Assembly (NCBI GenBank): GCA_944319935.1
Contig: CALUFM010000001.1
Location: forward strand, 310,001 to 374,000
Source: an uncultured Prevotella sp.
GTDB lineage: Bacteria; Bacteroidota; Bacteroidia; Bacteroidales; Bacteroidaceae
DNA: 64,000 bases
Reading direction: 5' to 3'
This document shows, piece by piece, positions 42,250 to 49,607 of the stretch (within the stretch, counting starts at the first letter, position 1; every line of letters starts with the position of its first letter). Under the pieces are notes generated by a model that was not told the DNA's origin, made no database searches, and saw only the letters and a list, made by a program, of their open reading frames with translations. The translations under genes were made by a program, and so were the position numbers.

Positions 42250-44340
42250 TTAATTCTTAATAATGCCCGTATCCACATTGCGCCTTGCGGCTTTACTCTC
42301 CAACGGCTTGCGCTCACTGCCCTTTGTGAAACGCCAACTGAGGCTCAGGCTTACCATATTGCCCATATCACCGCTGTACATCCGTTGGGTCTTGTGGGCG
42401 TATCGGTTGAGCAACTCAGCCTCGTTCGTCCTAACCCTGTTTTGGAAACAATGCTGCCAATAAAGCGAAAGGCTGAAATTGCCAAAGCGATAAGACGCCG
42501 TAAGATAATAAACATACGTCTGACGGTTGCGCATTTCACCTTCAAGGAAACTCCAACCATTGTCAACATATGCAGACAACGACAACCGCCCCAAATAAGC
42601 ATTGGCACCAGCACCCCAGTTGAAGGCCGAGAAATGATGGGTGTAATCGTCGCCATAATTGAAACAACGGTAAAGGCCGCCCCAGAAAGTTAGCGACAGT
42701 TTGTCGGGCAGGAGGTCGCAGCGGGTGTAGTTGTCAACGTAAAACATACTTATGCGACGTTGGTTGGCTTGTGAGAAAAAGAAATAAGTGTTGCCATCGT
42801 CGGCAGTCACACGTTCTATTTTCTGCATCCATGTGTTAAGATGTGAACGGTAATGTGTTGACACGGAAGTATAAAACGACGGCAACTGGAACGACGTGGT
42901 AAGCGTCTGTTCTATCACCCTGTTGGGATGAATGCCGGGGTTCCCGACGGTAAACTCCAGCCTGTTGTTTCTCACCACGGCGTCGCCAAGGTAGGCAAGG
43001 CGTGGAGCTTCCTGCCTTACCGACAGATTGTAATCCAACCGCAACTGACGTAACGGCGACCAAGACAACTGCAACTCCGGCCTGCACAACCAATAATGAT
43101 AACCTTGCCCGCCCTGACGGTAACGTAGGTAGCTGACGCCCGCGCCAGCCGTATATGACAGGCTGGCCAGCCGTCCCTTAGCCTGCGCGAAGGCGTAAAG
43201 GCTTTGCGTCGTAATGTCATTAGCCGCCTCGGTGTCACCATGATAGGTTATTCCGGTATTATTATGGTCAAACGTCACTCCGGCAGACAACGTAAAAGGG
43301 CGCAAACGATTCTCATATATCGTTTCGGCGAAAAGAGAACGTGCCTTGCTTGCAGAGGTGTAGGCGTAAGGCGAGATGCCTCCGTAAGCGTATGAATAAT
43401 CTGACAGGGCGTAACTTCCCGTGGCATTTGCCGTCAGTGTTTGCCGCGGTGTGAGATTGTAGTTGAAATATAAGTCCGCCGTTGCCTGCTTGGTGTCGTC
43501 GGTCGAGCCAACCGTGAATGTCTCATCCGCGCCACCGTATGCTTCCGTGCGTGTTTTCGTGTCTTTCGGAATACGTGACAACGCGCCGCCGAGGGTCGCT
43601 TGCAGAGTGTAACGCGCCGAGTCGGCAAGGACATATCGCAGTTGCAAATCATGCGAAAGAGTCTTGGTTCGCCAGTCGTCATCGCGTCGTCCTATTGTAA
43701 AGACTGTGTTGTCGGGCATAAGGTAGTCAGCGGTTTCCTCATATTCCTGCTTCTTCATGTCAGTGTACCCGAACGAATAGTTTACGCCAAGTTCGCCTTT
43801 GCCACGATTGACCTTGGCAAACGCCTCGCCGCTTGAACGCATTGCGGTAAGCGTTTGCATCAATTCCGCGCCTACGGTGTAGCCGTGTTCGGCTTTTTCG
43901 GTGACGATATTGATTACAAAATTGATGCCCTGCCCGTAACGGACGCCGGGGTTCTTGATAAAATCTACATACATGACGGCTTTCGGGTTCAGTGAAACAA
44001 GGTCGTGCCTGTCTGCCACAACGTCGTTAATCCTGACCTGAAGCTGCCCCAAACTGGGAGGTACGGTTATTTCTTTCGTCACCTCATCCACCGTGACGTT
44101 GGGCAAGGCAAGGCGTGCCAACAGGCCGTAGCCAGTGGTGGCTGCCGTTTTCTGTGCATCGGAAGGCATCAGCCGCAGGGCATCGCCTTTATCAACCGTG
44201 CGCGGACTTTCAACAACGACTTCCCTCAAAGCGACAGAGTCGCTTACAACCTTGTCGTCGTCCTTGTCTTCGGCGGCGTTTTGTGCGTCCGCGGTATATG
44301 CCGCGACAAAACAAATTAGGAATAAAAACAGTCTTCTCAT
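42250..44340 (-). CDS. outer-membrane beta-barrel protein (TonB-dependent-receptor-like)
   Basis: About 696 aa. Signal peptide RRLFLFLICFVAAYTADA, then a plug-like region (ALREVVVESPRTV..., LPNVTVDEVTKEITV..., VRINDVVADRHDLVSLNPKAVMYVDFIKNPGVRYG) and a long barrel of alternating strands from about residue 150. No canonical TonB box is certain; the plan matches the Bacteroidetes outer-membrane barrel family related to TonB receptors. The -7 box at 44356-44363 overlaps the upstream candidate start at 44358, so ATG 44340 is used, giving a leader of only a few nucleotides. The membrane-anchored regulator gene lies upstream on the same strand. Confidence 0.75.
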   Translation of the reverse strand: MRRLFLFLICFVAAYTADAQNAAEDKDDDKVVSDSVALREVVVESPRTVDKGDALRLMPSDAQKTAATTGYGLLARLALPNVTVDEVTKEITVPPSLGQLQVRINDVVADRHDLVSLNPKAVMYVDFIKNPGVRYGQGINFVINIVTEKAEHGYTVGAELMQTLTAMRSSGEAFAKVNRGKGELGVNYSFGYTDMKKQEYEETADYLMPDNTVFTIGRRDDDWRTKTLSHDLQLRYVLADSARYTLQATLGGALSRIPKDTKTRTEAYGGADETFTVGSTDDTKQATADLYFNYNLTPRQTLTANATGSYALSDYSYAYGGISPYAYTSASKARSLFAETIYENRLRPFTLSAGVTFDHNNTGITYHGDTEAANDITTQSLYAFAQAKGRLASLSYTAGAGVSYLRYRQGGQGYHYWLCRPELQLSWSPLRQLRLDYNLSVRQEAPRLAYLGDAVVRNNRLEFTVGNPGIHPNRVIEQTLTTSFQLPSFYTSVSTHYRSHLNTWMQKIERVTADDGNTYFFFSQANQRRISMFYVDNYTRCDLLPDKLSLTFWGGLYRCFNYGDDYTHHFSAFNWGAGANAYLGRLSLSAYVDNGWSFLEGEMRNRQTYVYYLTASYRFGNFSLSLYWQHCFQNRVRTNEAELLNRYAHKTQRMYSGDMGNMVSLSLSWRFTKGSERKPLESKAARRNVDTGIIKN

Positions 44341-44355
44341 CTTTGCTTTTTCGTG

Positions 44356-44363
44356 CAAAGATA
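44356..44363 (-). promoter_or_regulatory. -7 box of the outer-membrane protein gene
   Basis: TATCTTTG on the minus strand, ending 16 nt before ATG 44340. This decides the start codon and predicts a nearly leaderless mRNA. Confidence 0.55.
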
Positions 44364-44448
44364 AGTGCCTACTGTTATCTGAATGTAATTTTTACGCTGA
44401 CAACTTACTGACATTTCACTGACAATAAGCTGGCAAATGGATAATTTA

Positions 44449-44535
44449 GAATTGATGATTGAGAATTATGATTACCACAATTCTTTGCTTGGTAAAAGCC
44501 TGTCGGCGGTAATCATAATTCTCAATCATCAATTC
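44449..44535 (-). terminator. 28-bp perfect hairpin at the end of the regulator gene
   Basis: Arms 44449-44476 and 44508-44535 are perfectly complementary with a 31-nt loop; pairing extends six bases further with one mismatch. One arm contains the regulator's last codon and stop (44529-44531). Confidence 0.6.
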
Positions 44536-45386
44536 TGAATTGTCAATCTATACGCCCGCCCGCGCTCTGACTCGATCTTAATGCCTGTGTTTCGCTCTAC
44601 AACAGGTTTCAACCTTTTTATCAATGTGTAAAGGGTCTCGCTGGCATCGTCCTTTCCCGGCCATAACGCCGAGCAAATCTCGTCTTTCGTGAGCCTGTGT
44701 CCTTCAGCGTTGAGAAACATCCGCATAAGCTCCGCCTGCATCGGGGTAAAACGCACAAGTTCGTCAGATGAATTGTAAAAGGCGTTTGACTTGTCGTCGT
44801 AACGCAACATCTCTGCACTGCGGACACCTGCCACAGCCATGCTTCCCATGCAGTCCCTACGCATATACAACATCGAAAAAACGCCCCAAAGCATCGCCGC
44901 AAACAACAATGTTACCGGCAAACGCTGGTCTGAAAGGCTCAGAACCGTGGCGAAAGAACAGTCGGCATTGGCACGCAAGGCCACTTTCACGCCCTCGGCA
45001 CAGGAGGTCTGGGGGTATATTATCATTGTATCGCCACTTATTGTCATGCTGTCACACCATGCAGCTTCCTGCTCCGCACCCTGCGGAAGCACTGCCATCG
45101 AGATGTAAGACCTACCCCGAAGCTCCCTGATAGACAGCCTCTCGCTGAAGCGTTTGTCACGTATCATCATGGCAGCAATGCCTGACGATGACGCATTAAG
45201 CTGTTTGCAGACGCGGATTGTGTCGTTATTCACCCACGACCGGCCGTTTTCCGCAACAGCGCAAACGAGCGCACGGTTAAGGTCTGACGCTATCTGTCCG
45301 CGCGCATCCATATAGTTGCCAGTGCCTGTGGCCACGGCCGAAAGCGTGAGTAGCGCAAAAACTAATATTGAAAAATGTGCTTTCAT
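44529..45386 (-). CDS. membrane-anchored ToxR-like transcriptional regulator
   Basis: 285 aa with N-terminal hydrophobic anchor (HFSILVFALLTLSAVATG), a periplasmic domain of about 130 residues with several Cys, a second helix (LPVTLLFAAMLWGVFSMLYM, about 157-176) and a cytoplasmic C-terminal OmpR/PhoB-type winged helix (VRFTPMQAELMRMFLNAEGHRLTKDEICSALWPGKDDASETLYTLIKRLKPVVE). DNA binding and periplasmic sensing would thus be in one chain, with no kinase. Lies between the outer-membrane protein gene (downstream) and an unknown secreted protein (upstream), which may be its targets. Confidence 0.8.
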   Translation of the reverse strand: MKAHFSILVFALLTLSAVATGTGNYMDARGQIASDLNRALVCAVAENGRSWVNNDTIRVCKQLNASSSGIAAMMIRDKRFSERLSIRELRGRSYISMAVLPQGAEQEAAWCDSMTISGDTMIIYPQTSCAEGVKVALRANADCSFATVLSLSDQRLPVTLLFAAMLWGVFSMLYMRRDCMGSMAVAGVRSAEMLRYDDKSNAFYNSSDELVRFTPMQAELMRMFLNAEGHRLTKDEICSALWPGKDDASETLYTLIKRLKPVVERNTGIKIESERGRAYRLTIQN

Positions 45387-45406
45387 ATCGCTAAAAGTTT
45401 AAATTG

Positions 45407-46456
45407 TCAGAATGATGTGGTTTGATATTCGTCACGTTTCACGGCGTATTGCCTCCATGAACGGTATTTCCAGTCTATCTCATCAGTGGTTATCTTAGTG
45501 CGGGAACCGAACTTTACAATCTTCTGAGCGCGCATCAACTTCGGCCATCCGTTGAAAAACAGATGATAATCCTCAACTTGCGTGACGGTCATGCCAAAGT
45601 CCAAACTGTCTTTGAGAGCCCTATTTACGCCATTGGCAATGGTATCATCCAACAGGATATTGAACACCCCGCCCAGCATGTCGCTTGTTTCGTCAGCGGT
45701 GTACTTCGTTACCGTAGTCCCGAAAATGTTGTAATCAAGCTCCGTTCCGTATTCGTCAAGCGGCTCATAGCCCACATAAAGCGTCGTAAACGATGAGTCT
45801 TTATCAGTGTCGTCAACCGTCGTCCGCCCTATGTCAAAGACGTTGCCGTGCAGCAAAAAGAGAGTTGTCAGTTCGTCGTATCCCTTCAACACACCGGCCT
45901 CGGTTGAATACATGAGCGTAAGAAGGCCCTCAAGCTGGCTGCGCGGCATGAACTTTTCCAAACCGTCCGGCGTGGAATAAAGCGAGTCGAGCATAATCTT
46001 TATGCCGCCTTTCATGCGATCGCGTACCTCTTTCCAGTTGTCAAGACTCTTCAATGCACCGTATTCATCGATGGTGAAAACGGCTTTCAAATCCTTGAAA
46101 TAGTCTTGCAAGGTGGCCATCATCCCGTTAGCTACATCGTCGGTAGGGTCTTCCTTATATTCAAAACTTAACGGTATAAGTTCCATCTTGTAACCCTTAG
46201 CCGTGGAATCGAGCACCACTATCATAAACTCCTCACTGAAAGTGGTGTCTGAAACCAGCGTATCGCCATCGTCCACGGTAAGCGCCGTTTGTGTGAGGAC
46301 GTACTTCATGGTGTCACCTTTCCAGAAATATGCCACCACGGCGATTGTTGAATCTTGCACGTCAAGGTCTTTCACGCCATGCGAAGCGACGCTTCCGCCG
46401 ATGCCGAGGCATACCGACATGAAAACGACTAACGGAATAACGAAATTCGACTTCAT
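45407..46456 (-). CDS. secreted protein of unknown function
   Basis: 349 aa with a signal peptide (MKSNFVIPLVVFMSVCLGIGGSVAS) and no further membrane segment or lipobox. The mature protein is acidic with mixed alpha/beta pattern (STIAVVAYFWKGDTMKYVLTQ..., DYFKDLKAVFTIDEYGALKSL...). No family recognised. It has an exact-consensus promoter (46491-46521) and lies 20 bp upstream of the ToxR-like regulator, so the two are probably one transcript. Confidence 0.7.
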   Translation of the reverse strand: MKSNFVIPLVVFMSVCLGIGGSVASHGVKDLDVQDSTIAVVAYFWKGDTMKYVLTQTALTVDDGDTLVSDTTFSEEFMIVVLDSTAKGYKMELIPLSFEYKEDPTDDVANGMMATLQDYFKDLKAVFTIDEYGALKSLDNWKEVRDRMKGGIKIMLDSLYSTPDGLEKFMPRSQLEGLLTLMYSTEAGVLKGYDELTTLFLLHGNVFDIGRTTVDDTDKDSSFTTLYVGYEPLDEYGTELDYNIFGTTVTKYTADETSDMLGGVFNILLDDTIANGVNRALKDSLDFGMTVTQVEDYHLFFNGWPKLMRAQKIVKFGSRTKITTDEIDWKYRSWRQYAVKRDEYQTTSF

Positions 46457-46490
46457 AGGCTTTGCAGGTTTACAAGTTGATACTTATTTG

Positions 46491-46521
46491 CAAAGATAAT
46501 GATTTATCTATAAAAAGCAAA
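46491..46521 (-). promoter_or_regulatory. promoter of the secreted protein/regulator pair
   Basis: Minus strand TTTG (46518-46521), 19-bp gap, TATCTTTG (46491-46498): exact consensus. Confidence 0.8.
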
Positions 46522-46550
46522 GCCTGGAACATCAAAAATCACAAAATAAT

Positions 46551-46583
46551 AATCCCCTGAAACATCACGTGCTTCAGGGGATT
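46551..46583. terminator. terminator of the rpsF-rpsR-rplI operon
   Basis: AATCCCCTGAA (46551-46561) pairs with TTCAGGGGATT (46573-46583), 32 bp beyond the rplI stop on its strand. Stem nearly identical to that at 10231-10273. Confidence 0.8.
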
Positions 46584-46614
46584 TGTATAATAAACTTGCT
46601 TTACAGTGCAAAAA

Positions 46615-47157
46615 TTATTCTGCTGCGGGAGCTTCCTCGGCCTTAGCCTCCTCTGCTGCGGGAGCCTCAACAGGAGCTTCTTCAGTTGCCTGGGGAGCTT
46701 CTTCTACCTTCTCTGCACCCTCTGCCACTACCTTCACGGGTACTTCAACAAGCACCTCCTTGTGGAAGTGTACAGTGGCAACATAGTCGCCAACCTTCTT
46801 GGCCTCGTGCATGGTGACAATCTTGCGGTCGATGTCAAAGCCCAGCTTCTGCAACTCGGCTGCAACCGTGTTGGCTGTAACGGCACCGTAAGCCACGCCG
46901 TTTGCGCTGACTTTCACCGGGATAACGAGAGCCACGTCCTTGATGGCTTCGCCCTTCTTCTCGGCCTCAGCCTTGATTGCCGCAAGTTTGCGAGCCTGCT
47001 GCTTCAGGGTCTCAGCGAGCTGCTTCTTGGCTGACTCTGACGCGATTACGCCTTTGCCTGTAGGTATGAGATAGTTGCGGCCATAACCGTTCTTAACGGT
47101 TACTATATCGTTCTTGAATCCCAAGCCGATGATGTCTTCTTTCAGTATTATTTCCAT
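46615..47157 (-). CDS. rplI: 50S ribosomal protein L9
   Basis: Large-subunit protein bound near the L1 stalk, affecting frameshifting. 180 aa, about 30 more than usual. The N-terminal domain (MEIILKEDIIGLGFKNDIVTVKNGYGRNYLIPTGKGV) and the connecting helix (KKQLAETLKQQARKLAAIKAEAEKKGEAIK) and C-terminal domain are typical. Residues about 148-180 are an added low-complexity Ala/Glu/Pro tail (EEAPVEAPAAEEAKAEEAPAAE). Third gene of the rpsF operon. Confidence 0.97.
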   Translation of the reverse strand: MEIILKEDIIGLGFKNDIVTVKNGYGRNYLIPTGKGVIASESAKKQLAETLKQQARKLAAIKAEAEKKGEAIKDVALVIPVKVSANGVAYGAVTANTVAAELQKLGFDIDRKIVTMHEAKKVGDYVATVHFHKEVLVEVPVKVVAEGAEKVEEAPQATEEAPVEAPAAEEAKAEEAPAAE

Positions 47158-47173
47158 CGTGTCTCCTCCTTCT

Positions 47174-47443
47174 TTATTTCAACAAGTCTGTTACGTATGG
47201 AAGCAATGCTATCTGGCGTGCGCGCTTGACAGCCTGGGCCACACGGCGTTGGTATTTCAGTGAAGTTCCGGTGATGCGGCGGGGCAGGATTTTGCCCTGC
47301 TCGTTCAAAAACTTCTTCAGGAACTCTGGGTCTTTGTAGTCGATATACTTGATGCCGCTTTTCTTGAAACGGCAATACTTCTTCCTCTTCGTATCAACTG
47401 AGGGCGGAGTCAAATATCTTATTTCTGATTCTTGTGCTGCCAT
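47174..47443 (-). CDS. rpsR: 30S ribosomal protein S18
   Basis: 89 aa, binds S6 in the small-subunit platform. [62 protein letters not shown] is the full S18 core. Between rpsF (3-bp gap) and rplI (16-bp gap), in the order normal for bacteria. Confidence 0.98.
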   Translation of the reverse strand: MAAQESEIRYLTPPSVDTKRKKYCRFKKSGIKYIDYKDPEFLKKFLNEQGKILPRRITGTSLKYQRRVAQAVKRARQIALLPYVTDLLK

Positions 47444-47446
47444 TGT

Positions 47447-47791
47447 TTAAGCCTCCTCTTTTTTAGCTAATTTGTTTCTTCTCTTCTCGGCGTACTGTAC
47501 GGCGTACTTGTCGAGCTTAACTGTCATGAAACGGATAACCTTCTCATCGCGGCGGTATCCGGTCTCAAGCGTCTTGATAACTTCAGGCTCAGCCTTGAAC
47601 TCGAGCAGGCAGTAGAAACCTGTCGATTTCTTTTGGATAGCGTAAGCCATCTTCTTCAATCCCCAGGTCTCTTCATTCAGGATTTCCGCACCCTTGTCGG
47701 TAAGCAGCCCCTTGAATTTTGCGACCGTTTCCTTCATCTGTTCATCAGACAAAACGGGAGTCAAAATGAAAACGGTTTCGTATTGATTCAT
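47447..47791 (-). CDS. rpsF: 30S ribosomal protein S6
   Basis: 114 aa from ATG 47791 ([21 protein letters not shown]). The longer frame from 47839 overlaps the -7 box at 47837-47844 and is not used. The ferredoxin-like fold pattern and [48 protein letters not shown] are typical. First gene of the operon; a leader of about 40 nt has no S6:S18 binding structure that I recognise. Confidence 0.97.
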   Translation of the reverse strand: MNQYETVFILTPVLSDEQMKETVAKFKGLLTDKGAEILNEETWGLKKMAYAIQKKSTGFYCLLEFKAEPEVIKTLETGYRRDEKVIRFMTVKLDKYAVQYAEKRRNKLAKKEEA

Positions 47792-47836
47792 ACTACTTAA
47801 ATGATTAATTTGTTTATGATTTTGCAAAATGCGGTG

Positions 47837-47844
47837 CAAAGGTA
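47837..47844 (-). promoter_or_regulatory. -7 box of the rpsF operon
   Basis: TACCTTTG on the minus strand, 45 nt upstream of rpsF. -33 not clear. Confidence 0.5.
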
Positions 47845-47974
47845 CTGTTTTCCGTTGACATTACGGTCATTTATAATGTATGCGGCCGCAAGTTTTAACT
47901 TATTTTTTCTTTTGTTGCATTTTAAACGCATGATTTTTTATGTTTCTATTGCCACATATATTGATTTTTCTCCG

Positions 47975-47982
47975 TATTTTTG
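47975..47982 (+). promoter_or_regulatory. -7 box of the 64-aa membrane protein gene
   Basis: TATTTTTG ends 8 nt before ATG 47990, which predicts an almost leaderless mRNA. No -33 match. Confidence 0.35.
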
Positions 47983-47989
47983 CAATCGT

Positions 47990-48184
47990 ATGAATACATC
48001 ATCAATAAAAAAACACATACGCCATTCGGGCTTCGCCGCCCTTTGCTTAGGTGCAATGTTGCTTCTTCTCGGCTACGCTCTCGGCTGGACCGACCACAAC
48101 GCTTTTACCCTTTCAGCCGCCGCATTGATTGTACTCGGAGCCGTGGCACACGTGTATTTCTTAAAAAAGGGAAGCAAGTATTAA
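47990..48184 (+). CDS. small two-helix membrane protein
   Basis: 64 aa from ATG 47990 (MNTSSIKKHIRHSGFAA...). Two hydrophobic helices (ALCLGAMLLLLGYALGW and LSAAALIVLGAVAHVYF) with a polar turn (TDHNAFT) and a basic C-terminus (LKKGSKY). No family recognised. Convergent with the MmcQ gene and divergent from rpsF. A longer reading from 47801 would overlap the rpsF start and promoter. Confidence 0.65.
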   Translation: MNTSSIKKHIRHSGFAALCLGAMLLLLGYALGWTDHNAFTLSAAALIVLGAVAHVYFLKKGSKY

Positions 48185-48209
48185 ACCTGTTTGCAGCCAA
48201 CAGGTTTCC

Positions 48210-48309
48210 AATATGCCACCTTTCAAAATGTGAAAGGACACAAAACGCATTACAAAAGGCCATCTTTTAAGAACCGGAAGGCGGCCTTTTGTAATATACT
48301 GGTTATCAG
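48210..48309. repeat. 22-bp-period dyad array, copy 5
   Basis: Centres at 48217, 48239, 48261 and 48283, exactly 22 bp apart: AATAT-GCCAC-CTTTC, GAAAG-GACAC-AAAAC, AAAAG-GCCAT-CTTTT and GGAAG-GCGGC-CTTTT. On the minus strand a border CTGATAACCAGTATATTAC (48309-48291) directly abuts the last unit. Between convergent genes. Confidence 0.75.
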
Positions 48310-48377
48310 TATATTACACGGCAACAACTAAAATTGTCGCTGAATGCCGCCCTCTCAACCCGCAACGTCCTTCCTGC

Positions 48378-48740
48378 TCACATCTCGTAATAAAGCCTTT
48401 GCTTGCTTTTAGGCATCTTTTTCACGACTTCATCCACGGAGTGGCTAATCAAACGCTTCACGAGTTCATCGGGAACATCGCTTTCCAACTCTACGGTTAT
48501 CCAATATTTTTTGTCTGAGTGATAGCCAAAGGTTATACCCGAATAGCGTTCCATCAGTTCTGCCGACCAAGCTGTGTCGCACTTCATGTTGGCGATGAAA
48601 CGCCCGTCTTTGGGATTTAACCCTGCGTATGTGTACACCTTGCCAAACACTTTGTAAACGAGAGTGTCATCACCGAACGGGAAACATTCTTCAGAGCCTT
48701 TCAGGCTGAGGCAATAATCTCTGTACTCTTCAATGTTCAT
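48378..48740 (-). CDS. MmcQ/YjbR family protein
   Basis: 120 aa from ATG 48740 (MNIEEYRDYCLSLKGSEECFPFGDDTLVYKVFGKVY). Matches the MmcQ/YjbR fold, a CyaY-like alpha/beta sandwich thought to bind DNA: EECFPFG, VYKVFGKVYTYAGL, KDGRFIANMKCD and KKYWITVELESDVPDEL are typical. The longer frame from 48848 crosses the promoter and is not used. Confidence 0.92.
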   Translation of the reverse strand: MNIEEYRDYCLSLKGSEECFPFGDDTLVYKVFGKVYTYAGLNPKDGRFIANMKCDTAWSAELMERYSGITFGYHSDKKYWITVELESDVPDELVKRLISHSVDEVVKKMPKSKQRLYYEM

Positions 48741-48783
48741 ATCTATAATCCTGCGATATAAGGAAGCATGAAAAATTACGCGG

Positions 48784-48815
48784 CAAAGATAATCTTTTCG
48801 GAGAAAAAGCACAAA
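48784..48815 (-). promoter_or_regulatory. promoter of the MmcQ/YjbR gene
   Basis: Minus strand TTTG (48812-48815), 20-bp gap, TATCTTTG (48784-48791), 44 nt before the start. Confidence 0.7.
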
Positions 48816-48840
48816 TGCGCAGGCGCAAAGATAAAAACAA

Positions 48841-48874
48841 ATCCGCAAACAGGCTACCTCCCGTTTGCGGATTT
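48841..48874 (-). terminator. terminator of the two-component operon
   Basis: AATCCGCAAAC (48841-48851) pairs with GTTTGCGGATT (48864-48874), 28 bp beyond the response-regulator stop on its strand. Confidence 0.8.
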
Positions 48875-48902
48875 TAATTGTTTTACAGTTCCGGGCGTCA
48901 TC

Positions 48903-49601
48903 TTACTCCTGCTCGGGAGTGATGAGTTTGTAACCCTTGCCGTGTATGTTGATGATTTCTATCTGGTCGTCGTCCTTCAAATGCTTGCGCAGTTTGGTGA
49001 TGTAAACATCCATTGAGCGGGCATTGAAGTAGTTGTCGTCAATCCAGATTGTCTTCAGGGCGAAGTCGCGCTGCAAGATTTCGTTGGCGTGAGAGCAAAG
49101 AAGAGCCAGCAACTCGTTCTCTTTCGTTGTCAATTTCGTCTGCTTGTCGCCGATTGTGAGGAGCTGCTTCTGCGTGTCGAAGGTGAAGCGGCCGATGTGG
49201 TAGATGGTGTTCTCCTTGTTCTTCTTGCCACGCACGCGGCGCAGTATGGCCTCGATACGAAACACAAGCTCTTCCATTGAGAACGGCTTTGTGATGTAAT
49301 CGTCTGCTCCGATTTTAAAGCCTTCAAGGATGTCCTCCTTCAAAGTCTTTGCCGTAAGGAAGATGATTGGGATTTCGGCGTTGGCCTGGCGGATTTCCTG
49401 AGCCAGCGTGAAGCCGTCCTTCTTGGGCATCATCACGTCTAAAACGCAGATGTCGAACTTGCTTTTCAAAAAAGCTTTGTATCCGGCTTCACCATCCGGG
49501 CAGAGTTCTGCACTATAACCTTTAGCCTGCAAATATTCACGAAGAAGCATTCCGAGGTTCTCGTCGTCTTCGCAAAGTAAGATTTTAAGTTTCTCGTCCA
49601 T
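48903..49601 (-). CDS. rprY: OmpR-family response regulator (RprY-like)
   Basis: 232 aa. Receiver domain with acidic pocket (LLCEDDEN), phosphoacceptor Asp in CVLDVMMPKKDG, Thr in FLTAKT and Lys in ITKPFSMEEL; C-terminal winged helix (YHIGRFTFDTQKQLLTIGDKQTKLTTKENELLALLCSHANEILQRDFALKTIW...). The kinase gene lies 6 bp upstream, so one operon. The pair resembles Bacteroides RprX/RprY, implicated in stress and tetQ effects; the symbol rests on similarity and context. Confidence 0.85.
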   Translation of the reverse strand: MDEKLKILLCEDDENLGMLLREYLQAKGYSAELCPDGEAGYKAFLKSKFDICVLDVMMPKKDGFTLAQEIRQANAEIPIIFLTAKTLKEDILEGFKIGADDYITKPFSMEELVFRIEAILRRVRGKKNKENTIYHIGRFTFDTQKQLLTIGDKQTKLTTKENELLALLCSHANEILQRDFALKTIWIDDNYFNARSMDVYITKLRKHLKDDDQIEIINIHGKGYKLITPEQE

Positions 49602-49607
49602 AGTCTT

